Origin: UBA7957 sp965222695
GTDB taxonomy: Bacteria; Pseudomonadota; Gammaproteobacteria; Granulosicoccales; Granulosicoccaceae
Reading direction: 5' to 3'
Assembly (NCBI GenBank): GCA_965222695.1
Contig: OZ244967.1
Location: forward strand, 4,898,001-4,962,000
Length of the DNA: 64,000 nucleotides
The position numbers were made by a program, and so were the translations under genes. Shown here piece by piece: positions 17,390 to 25,472 of the stretch; within the stretch, counting starts at the first letter, position 1; each line of letters begins with the position of its first letter. The notes below the pieces were generated by a model. The model did no database searches and was not told the origin of the DNA. It saw only the letters and a list, made by a program, of their open reading frames with translations.

Positions 17390-17430
17390 TTTGAATCAGT
17401 GGCGGCCAGAATTCACTGATTCAAATTTTT
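17390..17430 (+). terminator. Perfect 12-bp inverted repeat with T tract
   Basis: TTTGAATCAGTG (17390-17401) pairs with CACTGATTCAAA (17414-17425), followed by TTTTT. It could be a terminator or attenuator between the amidohydrolase and the fused oxidoreductase, which then might have its own promoter or receive only part of the transcript. The low-GC stem could equally be an operator. Confidence 0.55.
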
Positions 17431-17448
17431 AGGTTTGAAGGAGCATTA

Positions 17449-20418
17449 ATGACCTTGCGGGACGAGCATCGATTTCTTCGTCAGGGAAGATCCATCAGCT
17501 TCAGCTTCAATGCTGAAAATCTGCAAGCGATTGAAGGGCAGTCAATCGCCGCCGCGCTTTCCGCAACCGGAGAACGAGTCTTGCGATATGACAGGCACGG
17601 CCGTGGTCGCGGGTTATTCTGCGGTATGGGAGTTTGCCTGGATTGCATGGTTTCAGTCAATGGGGGCGCTGCAACCCGTGCTTGTCTGACCCCGGTGAAA
17701 GAGGGTATGCAGGTACGCTCTCAGAATTATCTGGCAGCGACAGTTTCAAACGCCCAAATCGCGACACAAACCATTCCTGAGAAACAGGCCGGGACGGTCG
17801 ATATCATCATCCTGGGTGCCGGCCCCGCCGGACTGTCTGCTGCCGCGGATCTTGCAAACCGTGGCCTTAAAGTGGTGATGCTTGATGAGCGATCCTCCGC
17901 CGGCGGACAATTTTACAAGCAACTGGCCGCCTCTCATCGTTTTGCCTCCGGGCGTGCGGCAGATAAACAATACACTGACGGTGCCGCGTTGATAGCACGG
18001 GTTCAAGAAAGTGACGTGACGCTGATTAACGGAGCGACTGTCTGGGCAGCGGAGCAAAACACCGACAAAAGCATTACTGTTCTAGCCAGTCGAGATGGTA
18101 TTACGCAGCAATGGTGCTGTCGACGCCTGATCATTGCCACCGGTGCCTACGAACTACCACGTGTGTTCCCCGGTTGGACCTTGCCGGGCGTTATAACAAC
18201 CGGTGCCGCACAAGGCTTGTTACGGTCTTATCGTGTTTCGGCAGGTAAAAGAATCGTTATTGCCGGCAATGGACCATTGAATTTACAGGTAGCTGCGGAA
18301 CTGCTTGGCAGCGGTATAAAGCCGCTGGCGGTGGTTGAAGCGGCAGGGCTTTTCCGGCTGAAATCAATGGCGGCAGGGCTACGGGCATTCAAGGAAAATC
18401 CGGCACTTTTCTCTCAAGGTATAAGCTACCTTGCACGGCTAAAGTCCGCCGGTGTACCGATCATCTGTGGATACCACGTTCTGACAGCCGAGGGTGATGA
18501 TCAACTGCAGGCAGTGACTGTCGCGCCTATGGATACACAGGGTAGAGTTGATAGGCAAAGAAGCAAACGAATTGCGGCTGACACATTATGCCTGGGTTAT
18601 GGATTCGGCCCTAACGATGAGTTGCCGCGCATGCTGGGATGCCAGATTGACGATTCCGTGCGCGGCCATGAATTTCCGCTGCGCGATGGTGAAGGCCGCA
18701 GTTCAATTCCGGAAGTCTTTATTATCGGTGACAGCGGCCGGTTTGGCGGCGCCCAGGTTGCCATCAGTGAAGGAAGGATTGCGGCGCAGGCGATTCTCAA
18801 TGATACAGAATTATCCGTCAATGGTTCTGAGTCCGTTGCAGCCAGGCGAACGACCCTAAGGGAGATGCACAGTTTGAGCGGTCAGCGTCGTTTTCAGAAG
18901 GTACTCTGGGCGCTTTTTCAGGCCGCATCGCCGGGGTTGAGTCTGGCAGGACCGGATACCTTGCTGTGCCGTTGCGAGAATATCACCCTAAGTTCAATAA
19001 AGGCCTTGATTGCACGGGGTGTTAGGGATCTGGGTAATCTCAAACGGTTAAGCCGTGCCGGAATGGGCCGTTGTCAGGGCCGCTATTGCAGTAAACTTTT
19101 AGTGGATCTGCTCACCGGCGCTACAGGAAAGCGTCCGGATTTTCCCCGCTATGCGGCACAGATTCCGATCAAGCCGCTGCCAGTGAATTCTTTCCTGAAA
19201 GAAATGCCTGAATGGCGAGGCTACAAGCCCCTGCCGATCGAATTACCCAAGACCGCAGCTCCCACGAATAAGCTCAATAAAGCAAGCCAGAGTACTGATG
19301 TTCTGGTGATAGGCGGCGGTGTGATCGGTGCGGCCAGTGCGTTGTTTCTCGCCCGCCACGCAATAGATACGCTGCTGGTTGAAGCTGGCCATACCAACAG
19401 CCAGGCATCGGGAAGTAACGCCGGCAGCTTGCATCTCCAATCGCTGTCTTTTGATTTTAGCGAGCAAAATGCAAGAGAGCTAACACCGCCCATGTTGACT
19501 TTACGACTGCAAAAACAGGGCATAGTGCTTTGGCGAAAGCTCGAAAAGGAGTTGCAGGAAAATTTTCATATCAACATGACGGGCGGTTTGATGGTGGCGG
19601 AAAGTCAGCGGGAGATGGCATTGCTGAAAAGCAAAACGGCGACAGAAAAACGTTTAGGCATAGAAACCGAATTGCTGGATGCGCAAGAGGTACGCAAATT
19701 GGAGCCGGCGGTTTCCGAAAAGATAGTCGGAGCTGCATTTTGCCCCGGTGAAGGTAAGATGGATCCTTTATGCACAACGCCGGCACTGGTTCGCGCAGCG
19801 CTCGCGACCGGTGCAAAAATGATGACAGAAACACGGGTCAGTTCTATTGAGCGCCGGGGGCAGGCATTCAGCGTCATCACTGACAAAGGCGAGATTCGAT
19901 GCCGCAATATTATCAATGCCGCCGGCTGCTGGAGTAAAGGTATTGCAGCTATGGATGGTATTGATCTTCCGGTACAAAGTGCACCACAGCAAATGATCGT
20001 CACGGAAGCTGCCGAACCTCTCGTGCAGCGATTGCTGGCCCATGCCGGGCGGCATCTGACGATGAAGCAGGCGCACAACGGCAATCTGATCATCGGCGGT
20101 GGCTGGTTTGCCGGTTTCGATTCCAGGCTGCAGCGCCCGCGGCCGCTCAGTCAGGCCGTAGCCGGCAATCTCTGGGTAGCTCAGCGAGTTGTACCGGCAA
20201 TAGCCAGGCTCAACTTTATCCGTACCTGGGCGGCTGCCGGTGTCATGATTGACGGTGCACCTATACTTGGTGAAACACCCGGGCATCCGGGTTTCTACAA
20301 CGCTGTCGGTGCCAATGGCTTTACTATGGGCGCGGTTATGGGTCAGGTGAATGCTGATTTAATTGCCCTCGGTCGCACCGAGATCGACTATCAAGCGTTT
20401 ACACTGGCGCGTTTTTAG
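17449..20418 (+). CDS. Three-module fused flavin dehydrogenase (HcnABC/OoxAB/HypOX-like)
   Basis: One 989-residue chain contains what are normally separate subunits. Residues about 10-100 form a 2Fe-2S module with C58, C63, C66 and C79. Residues about 115-480 are a pyridine-nucleotide-disulfide type FAD module (GAGPAG at 123-128). Residues about 500-560 are a BFD-like cluster site with C507, C509, C542 and C547. Residues about 615-985 are a D-amino-acid-oxidase/glycine-oxidase type FAD module (GGGVIG from 622). The same modules make up hydrogen cyanide synthase HcnABC, opine oxidases, D-hydroxyproline dehydrogenase and parts of sarcosine oxidase. It should oxidise an amino acid or secondary amine and pass electrons on. 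A GAAGGAG site precedes ATG 17449. With no epimerase or other hcn hallmark, the substrate stays open. Confidence 0.9.
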   Translation: MTLRDEHRFLRQGRSISFSFNAENLQAIEGQSIAAALSATGERVLRYDRHGRGRGLFCGMGVCLDCMVSVNGGAATRACLTPVKEGMQVRSQNYLAATVSNAQIATQTIPEKQAGTVDIIILGAGPAGLSAAADLANRGLKVVMLDERSSAGGQFYKQLAASHRFASGRAADKQYTDGAALIARVQESDVTLINGATVWAAEQNTDKSITVLASRDGITQQWCCRRLIIATGAYELPRVFPGWTLPGVITTGAAQGLLRSYRVSAGKRIVIAGNGPLNLQVAAELLGSGIKPLAVVEAAGLFRLKSMAAGLRAFKENPALFSQGISYLARLKSAGVPIICGYHVLTAEGDDQLQAVTVAPMDTQGRVDRQRSKRIAADTLCLGYGFGPNDELPRMLGCQIDDSVRGHEFPLRDGEGRSSIPEVFIIGDSGRFGGAQVAISEGRIAAQAILNDTELSVNGSESVAARRTTLREMHSLSGQRRFQKVLWALFQAASPGLSLAGPDTLLCRCENITLSSIKALIARGVRDLGNLKRLSRAGMGRCQGRYCSKLLVDLLTGATGKRPDFPRYAAQIPIKPLPVNSFLKEMPEWRGYKPLPIELPKTAAPTNKLNKASQSTDVLVIGGGVIGAASALFLARHAIDTLLVEAGHTNSQASGSNAGSLHLQSLSFDFSEQNARELTPPMLTLRLQKQGIVLWRKLEKELQENFHINMTGGLMVAESQREMALLKSKTATEKRLGIETELLDAQEVRKLEPAVSEKIVGAAFCPGEGKMDPLCTTPALVRAALATGAKMMTETRVSSIERRGQAFSVITDKGEIRCRNIINAAGCWSKGIAAMDGIDLPVQSAPQQMIVTEAAEPLVQRLLAHAGRHLTMKQAHNGNLIIGGGWFAGFDSRLQRPRPLSQAVAGNLWVAQRVVPAIARLNFIRTWAAAGVMIDGAPILGETPGHPGFYNAVGANGFTMGAVMGQVNADLIALGRTEIDYQAFTLARF

Positions 20419-20480
20419 ACGGGTTTGACGACATATCATCAGACCTGGCAATACGGTTGATGAGAATTTTTCCAGGCTGA

Positions 20481-20497
20481 TTAGGGGGTATTCTCAA
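20481..20497. repeat. Single diverged end of the CTAG-type MITE
   Basis: TTAGGGGGTATTCTCAA resembles the terminal repeat at 8549 (CTAGGGGGTGTTCTCAG). No opposite end is found nearby. It overlaps the stop codon of the dehydrogenase gene, whose C-terminus is nevertheless of normal form. Confidence 0.35.
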
Positions 20498-21438
20498 TAA
20501 CCCTGCCGCCTGTCAACCGTTGGGGGAACAATCCCATTTTGCAACCATCTTTGAAGATTTGCCGCAGCGATTACGGATGTGCTTTCAACACTGCTGGGCG
20601 CGGAAATGTGCGGTAAAATCGTTACCGCCGGATGCACCCAGAGTGGCGAGTCTTCGGGCAGGGGCTCGGTTTCAAAAACATCGAGCACTGCATGTTGAAT
20701 ATGTTGTTTGTCGAGCAGACTTATCAGCGCGTTAGTATCGATTATTGCACCGCGGGCGAAGTTAATCAGGCAGGCGCCTGACTTCATCAGCGATAATTTC
20801 TCCAGATCAAGCAAATGGTGCGTTGCCGGAGTCAGCGGGAGAAGACAGATGAGTATATCCGATTCTTGTAAGATGTGTGTAAGGCCAGGCTGCCCATGAT
20901 AATGTGCAGCGCCTTTGATCTGCTTAGGCGAGCGGCTCCAACCGCTAAGGGTAAAATGGTTTTCGATCAGCTTACCTATAGCCGCCAGACCCAATTCACC
21001 GCAGCCGAGTATGCCGATCTTTCTGTCCTGTGCCGGTGTATAAGGCATTGGCTGCCAGCGTTTTTGGCGTTGCAGCTTCAGGTAGTGCGGCATGTCGCGA
21101 TGCAGATAAAGACTCCAGGCCATCACGGCCTCGGCCATGGCTTGCGACATCAGCGGGTCAATCATCCTAGCGATCGCTATTTTAGCAAATTCCGGTAATT
21201 CCAGAAGACCGTCGACACCTGCCCACAGGCTTTGAACCCACTTTAATGCGGTAAACTCTCTTACCAACGCCGGGTCAGGGTTGTAAACAACCGCCACTTC
21301 GGCGACGCTTTTTTCAATCTCGCTGCAATCTTCGGCAAGTTTTACCCTGTAAGCCGGCAATTTCTGCTGAAGGGAAAAGAGCCATTGTTCCTTCTGCCGC
21401 GCGTCAGAATCCATAATAAGCGGTATAGTGGTAAGCAT
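20494..21438 (-). CDS. D-2-hydroxyacid dehydrogenase (GhrA-like)
   Basis: The 314-residue protein is a 2-hydroxyacid dehydrogenase with the NAD(P)-binding motif GILGCGELG, the substrate Arg in NFARGAIID, and a catalytic His in LPHISAPSS near residue 277. The C-terminal VDRRQGY resembles E. coli GhrA, which reduces glyoxylate and hydroxypyruvate with NADPH. It is convergent with the fused dehydrogenase; 2-oxo acids formed by that enzyme would be plausible substrates. It is divergent from the GntR gene at 21596. Confidence 0.88.
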   Translation of the reverse strand: MLTTIPLIMDSDARQKEQWLFSLQQKLPAYRVKLAEDCSEIEKSVAEVAVVYNPDPALVREFTALKWVQSLWAGVDGLLELPEFAKIAIARMIDPLMSQAMAEAVMAWSLYLHRDMPHYLKLQRQKRWQPMPYTPAQDRKIGILGCGELGLAAIGKLIENHFTLSGWSRSPKQIKGAAHYHGQPGLTHILQESDILICLLPLTPATHHLLDLEKLSLMKSGACLINFARGAIIDTNALISLLDKQHIQHAVLDVFETEPLPEDSPLWVHPAVTILPHISAPSSVESTSVIAAANLQRWLQNGIVPPTVDRRQGY

Positions 21439-21512
21439 TAATCATGTCCGTGCTGCGTTAAGAAAGCAATCTACACCTTTGATTATTACATATTCCTTTG
21501 AACGAGATTATC

Positions 21513-21560
21513 GGTATACAGGATAGTCTTTGTTTCCGGCTTAATATATCGCATGTATAC
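21513..21560. promoter_or_regulatory. Two GTATAC palindromes upstream of the GntR gene
   Basis: CGGTATACAGG (centre near 21517) and ATGTATACTGA (centre near 21558) lie between the divergent dehydrogenase and GntR genes. The same core is in the control region of the TRAP operons at 10809-10820. They are candidate operators for the FCD-type GntR regulator, by inference from position and symmetry. Confidence 0.35.
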
Positions 21561-21595
21561 TGAAGAAATATCCCGCAGTACGGAGACAAAAGATC

Positions 21596-22282
21596 TTGGC
21601 TAAAAAATCCAAATTACCCGAACCATCTGCAAAGCTTAATGGAAAAAGTGTATCGCCAACCCGCGACAGACTGTCGCAGGTCGCGTATGACGCTGTATTC
21701 GGCATGATCTTAAGTCGTGAGTTGCCCGGTGGCACGGTTCTGCAGGAAAAGAAACTGGCCGCTTCGCTGGGTATTTCACGCACGCCCATGCGCGAGGCTC
21801 TGATGCGGCTTGAAGGGGAAGGCTGGCTTAAACGGCTGACGGATCGTCTGTTATCCGTAAAAGTGGTTGACCTGCCGGAGTTTCTGAACGCACTGAGTGT
21901 TCGCCGGCTACTGGAGCGTGAAGCTGTGCGCAGCGCCGCTCAAACCCTTGATAGCAGTGAAATCAATCGGTTGATTGAGGCGCTTGCGGCACTGAAACTG
22001 GCAGATGATCCGGACAACCGTACCCATTGGTCTTTTGACGACGATCTTCACAACACCATCGCCGCAGCCAGCGGCAACCCGGTGCTGGCCCGGCTGGTCG
22101 ATGAGCTACGCAAAATTACCCATTTGTTCGAAGCGCAGACTTTTCCCCAACGGCTTAGCCCCGGAGTTGCTGAACATCAGGCCATTCTGGATGCCTTGCT
22201 GAGCCGTGATGCCGACCGCGCAGTCGTGGCGATGGATGAACATCTCGACCGCGTAAGAGCAGGGGTCATGGATAATTTATAA
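21596..22282 (+). CDS. GntR-family regulator, FCD subgroup
   Basis: The 228-residue protein has an N-terminal winged helix (about residues 20-90, with ASLGISRTPMREALMRLEGEGW typical of GntR) and a C-terminal all-helical FCD ligand domain (about 95-225). FCD regulators usually repress catabolic operons for carboxylic acids and release DNA when the acid binds. It is the obvious controller of the neighbouring transport and oxidation genes. The start is TTG at 21596 behind ACGGAG. Its stop abuts the stop of the convergent phoX-like gene with no spacer. Confidence 0.88.
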   Translation: MAKKSKLPEPSAKLNGKSVSPTRDRLSQVAYDAVFGMILSRELPGGTVLQEKKLAASLGISRTPMREALMRLEGEGWLKRLTDRLLSVKVVDLPEFLNALSVRRLLEREAVRSAAQTLDSSEINRLIEALAALKLADDPDNRTHWSFDDDLHNTIAAASGNPVLARLVDELRKITHLFEAQTFPQRLSPGVAEHQAILDALLSRDADRAVVAMDEHLDRVRAGVMDNL

Positions 22283-24310
22283 CTAAACCCCGATTTCACC
22301 GTCATCCATTTTCCGAATAACAACTGTCGAAGACCGGGGTCTGACGCGGGTCCCGCCGGGAGTGGCTTCAGTGGCATTGTTGCCGATAGGCCAGTTATCC
22401 GGATGTTGTATATTGATAAACATATTTTTTAGATCCGGAGTAAACGCAAGGCCTGTGACTTCACAGCCGTTCGGCCCGACAAAAAAGCGGCGCAATTCGG
22501 CTTGGTTGTTCGCAGTGATCACTGTTTGCCCGCCGTTACTGTCGGTAAGTGTTGAAGGGATGACGGCGAGCATCTGGTCATTGGTGTATTGTTCGACCTC
22601 ATCAGCGCCGTTATCGGTTTGCACCCACATAATACCGCGCTCATCGAACACCAGGCCATCGGGGCCGGCAAATTGGTTCATATCATCCAGGGCGGACAAA
22701 TTGACTGTCGCTCCACCATCGGCGGGTGCACCAAAGACGAAAATATCCCAGTTGAAGGCGTTTGAGTCCGCCACTTCGTCCCAGCGGATAATATGCCCGA
22801 ACGCATTATTTAACCGGGGATTGGCAGGATTGGTCGATTCGGTACGGCGGGTGTTGTTGGTCAGTGTGAGATAGACGCTTCCGTTTACCGGGTCTACCGC
22901 GGTCCATTCCGGCCGGTCCATCGGCGTAGCCCCGACCAGATCCGCAGCTCCGGCCGTATTCAGAATAATATCAGCCAGGCTTGCAAAAGAGTCACCGAGT
23001 TTACCGCCGTCGCTTGTCGGGCTTTCCAGCGTCAGGGCGAGCCAGATTCCGGTTCCGTCTTCATCAAATCGGGCGGCGTACAGTGTTCCCGAATCCAGAT
23101 ATTTGTCCCCTGTTGCAAGTCGGTTGGGGCTGTCTACGTCTTTGGGATCCCACTTCGCATCAGATACATACTTGTATAAATATTCAAAGCGGGCATCATG
23201 CCCGGAATAAAAGGCAAGCGGCTTTCCCTCCACAGGTTTTCCGAATACACATCCCTCGTGCCGGAATCGTCCCATGGCGGTGCGTTTTACCGGGATCGAA
23301 AGATTGTCATAAGGATCAATTTCAACGATATAACCGAAGCCGTTGGCCTCATTGCGGTAGTCTTCTCTAGCGTCGGCCCCCAAGGGCGTTACATTGAACC
23401 GTGCGAACTCTCCCTGGTTTTCACCGGGATCACCGGCCTGGTCATGCCAGTTGTAACGGCCATCGCCCTGTGTCGACAGGCCGATACGTGTTTGATCGTC
23501 AGTCATGCTTGCCTTATCGACAACAAAGTAACCGGGCCAGTTTTCCTCGCAGCTAAGATAGGTTCCCCACGGCGTATAGCCATTGCCGCAATTGTTGAGC
23601 GTTCCGCGCGATTTTGTGCCATCGGCGGAATAGGGAGTGATCAGCGCACCCGTGCCGGCCAGCGGACCGGAAATTTCCATTTCGCTTGCGGCCGTGAACC
23701 GGCGATTGTGTGGATCATTCGCCACAACCTTCCAGCTACCTTCGTCCAACTGAATCCGTACAACGCTGATACCGTGAGCATTGATTTCCTTGCGAACGTA
23801 CTCGGCGTCACGGGTAGCACCGTCGAAATGCAATGCGTCTTTGTCTATATACTCGTGATTTATGCACAGGATGCCATCGCTTGAACTTCCATTGAGAGGG
23901 AAAAAACGCATGCCATCGTGATGCATACCGATGGCGTTTTTCTGATCTTGCGCACTGTTACTGCCGTCGGCTTGCCACTCGGCGACATTGTCGTCGAGGG
24001 GTGTACCCCACGGAGCCAGAATCTCGGCGCTATAGCCTTCAGCCACAGATACGGCATCAATCTTCGATCCGGGTATGGAATTAAAGCCGAGAGATTTGCC
24101 GGTAGCCGGATTTGCGGCATGGTCGGTTGAAGGATCCTTATCCTTATTGTTACACGCGCTCAATCCGAAGCTTCCGAGTAAGCTTAGCGCAGCCATGCCG
24201 GTGCCTGTCTTCAACACTTGTCTGCGTGAGACCGATCTTTCCAGAATCGATGAAAAAGATCGGTTTTCGCTCGGGTTATATCGCCTGGGGTCAAATGTTT
24301 CTTTACTCAT
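22283..24310 (-). CDS. PhoX-family (DUF839) Tat-exported lipoprotein
   Basis: The 675-residue protein begins with a twin-arginine signal (SRRQVLK, Arg29-Arg30) followed by a hydrophobic stretch and a lipobox LSAC (Cys53), so it is probably folded in the cytoplasm, exported by Tat and lipidated. The rest matches the PhoX/DUF839 beta-propeller family, whose studied members are calcium- and iron-dependent alkaline phosphatases. Acidic segments and CEENWPGYF, GNGYTPWGTYLSCEE are characteristic. Its ATG overlaps the thioesterase stop as ATGA. No Pho box was recognised in front of the pair. Confidence 0.87.
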   Translation of the reverse strand: MSKETFDPRRYNPSENRSFSSILERSVSRRQVLKTGTGMAALSLLGSFGLSACNNKDKDPSTDHAANPATGKSLGFNSIPGSKIDAVSVAEGYSAEILAPWGTPLDDNVAEWQADGSNSAQDQKNAIGMHHDGMRFFPLNGSSSDGILCINHEYIDKDALHFDGATRDAEYVRKEINAHGISVVRIQLDEGSWKVVANDPHNRRFTAASEMEISGPLAGTGALITPYSADGTKSRGTLNNCGNGYTPWGTYLSCEENWPGYFVVDKASMTDDQTRIGLSTQGDGRYNWHDQAGDPGENQGEFARFNVTPLGADAREDYRNEANGFGYIVEIDPYDNLSIPVKRTAMGRFRHEGCVFGKPVEGKPLAFYSGHDARFEYLYKYVSDAKWDPKDVDSPNRLATGDKYLDSGTLYAARFDEDGTGIWLALTLESPTSDGGKLGDSFASLADIILNTAGAADLVGATPMDRPEWTAVDPVNGSVYLTLTNNTRRTESTNPANPRLNNAFGHIIRWDEVADSNAFNWDIFVFGAPADGGATVNLSALDDMNQFAGPDGLVFDERGIMWVQTDNGADEVEQYTNDQMLAVIPSTLTDSNGGQTVITANNQAELRRFFVGPNGCEVTGLAFTPDLKNMFINIQHPDNWPIGNNATEATPGGTRVRPRSSTVVIRKMDDGEIGV

Positions 24311-24804
24311 ACCGCTTCGTCAGGTTTATGCGTTTGCATCAGTTTACGTGCTGTAAGCATGCGGCCTCCGTCAATACCCTCAACTTTTCCCTCGTAGATT
24401 CCAACGGCCTTGCGAATCGAATCCGGGACGCGCATGGATTTCTGTTGCTTATAGTGGTACCAGACTATAACTGCCGTTGACGTAAAGGCAGGTGTTTGCT
24501 TTCCCTGCTCGAAAACCGCCGCGACTATGGTTGCACTGCTGTTGCCGAACCGGGTGATTCTGGATCCGATTTCCATTTGACACGGATAAAGCAACTGCCC
24601 CAGAAAGCTGCAGTGAAGATCGGCGAATATCCAGCCTGTGTCACTGTCGGAAGTCAATGTTAAATTCATTAAGTCTGAAATATAGGCAATGCGGGCCGAT
24701 TCAATATAACGCAGATAGGTCGCATTATTAACATGGCCCAGCATATCACAGTCGCCCCAGCGTACCTCGTCACTGAAAAAATGTCTGAAATCTTCTCGTT
24801 TCAT
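24307..24804 (-). CDS. Acyl-CoA thioesterase, 4HBT/YbgC-like
   Basis: The 165-residue hot-dog fold protein has the 4-hydroxybenzoyl-CoA thioesterase signature WGDCDMLGHVNNATYLRYIE with the catalytic Asp. Such enzymes release free acids from short or aromatic acyl-CoA. It is translationally coupled to the PhoX-like gene, an unusual pairing, and lies divergent from the MerR-enoyl-CoA hydratase-SDR run, with which it may share a metabolic theme. Confidence 0.82.
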   Translation of the reverse strand: MKREDFRHFFSDEVRWGDCDMLGHVNNATYLRYIESARIAYISDLMNLTLTSDSDTGWIFADLHCSFLGQLLYPCQMEIGSRITRFGNSSATIVAAVFEQGKQTPAFTSTAVIVWYHYKQQKSMRVPDSIRKAVGIYEGKVEGIDGGRMLTARKLMQTHKPDEAV

Positions 24805-24860
24805 AGCTCGTCGGATATTCCTGTTTGATTTATTTTGCGGGGTTTGCTATTTTTCACAAG

Positions 24861-24876
24861 CTTGACGTAAACGTCA
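24861..24876. promoter_or_regulatory. Palindrome in MerR control region
   Basis: The sequence TTGACGTAAACGTCAA is an almost perfect dyad (TTGACGT/ACGTCAA around two bases). It lies between the divergent thioesterase and MerR genes and fits the short dyads bound by LiuR-like MerR proteins, which commonly sit in the promoter spacer. Confidence 0.6.
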
Positions 24877-24977
24877 AGTAAAAGCTGAACCCTAAGTAAT
24901 AACATTGAAGGGGTACTAATCCATGCGGTCAACGCAGAAGACTGTCCATAACAGCCGAATAGAGGAGGTTTAATCCA

Positions 24978-25472
24978 GTGGCAAATTATTGCTCTATTTC
25001 TGAACTGGCGGAAGAATTCAACGTGACTCCCAGAACCCTGAGGTTTTACGAGGCGCAAGGCATACTCAGCCCAAAACGCGAAGGCACCAAACGTTTTTTT
25101 TCTCAACGTGACCGGGTCCGGTTGCGCCTGGTTGTAAGGGGCAAAAGACTTGGATTTTCACTGGTCGAGCTTAAGAACATTATCGATATGTATGACAGTG
25201 AAGTCGGAGAAGCCGGTCAACTTGAATACTTGCTAAAGCGGATTCACGATCAGTGTGCCGAGCTGGAAAGGAAGCGGCAGGATATTAATGACACCTTGCG
25301 AGAGCTGCACATGACAGCGGCTAGATGTATAGAGGGGCTTGCCGACAAGTACTGTAATCCCGGTGAGAAGAAAAGCGTCACACAGGCACAGCCGGATGAT
25401 GCACCTGCACCTGTCAACGGATCGAAGCGGCCCGAGCTCAACGAAGGTTTTCGGGAGGCGGGAGATGTTTGA
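24978..25472 (+). CDS. MerR-family regulator (acyl-CoA metabolism type)
   Basis: The 164-residue protein has an N-terminal MerR winged helix (YCSISELAEEFNVTPRTLRF, residues 4-23) and a dimerisation helix (about 80-125). It starts at GTG 24978 behind GAGGAGG. MerR proteins of this subtype (LiuR-like) control branched-chain or fatty acyl-CoA degradation genes, which fits the two downstream genes. Its end overlaps the start of the next gene by 8 bases. A TTGACGTAAACGTCAA palindrome lies at 24861-24876, in the gap shared with the thioesterase gene, and could be its operator. Confidence 0.88.
   Translation: MANYCSISELAEEFNVTPRTLRFYEAQGILSPKREGTKRFFSQRDRVRLRLVVRGKRLGFSLVELKNIIDMYDSEVGEAGQLEYLLKRIHDQCAELERKRQDINDTLRELHMTAARCIEGLADKYCNPGEKKSVTQAQPDDAPAPVNGSKRPELNEGFREAGDV

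Noticed and set aside
17449..20418. Hydrogen cyanide synthase
   Set aside because: The modules are the same, but the opine-oxidase, hydroxyproline and sarcosine enzymes share them, and the hydantoinase and lyase neighbours argue for catabolism. Cyanide formation cannot be claimed from sequence.
23198..23884. A 228-codon open frame on the plus strand opposite phoX
   Set aside because: It is antisense to a well-supported Tat lipoprotein gene and has no ribosome-binding site or family resemblance.
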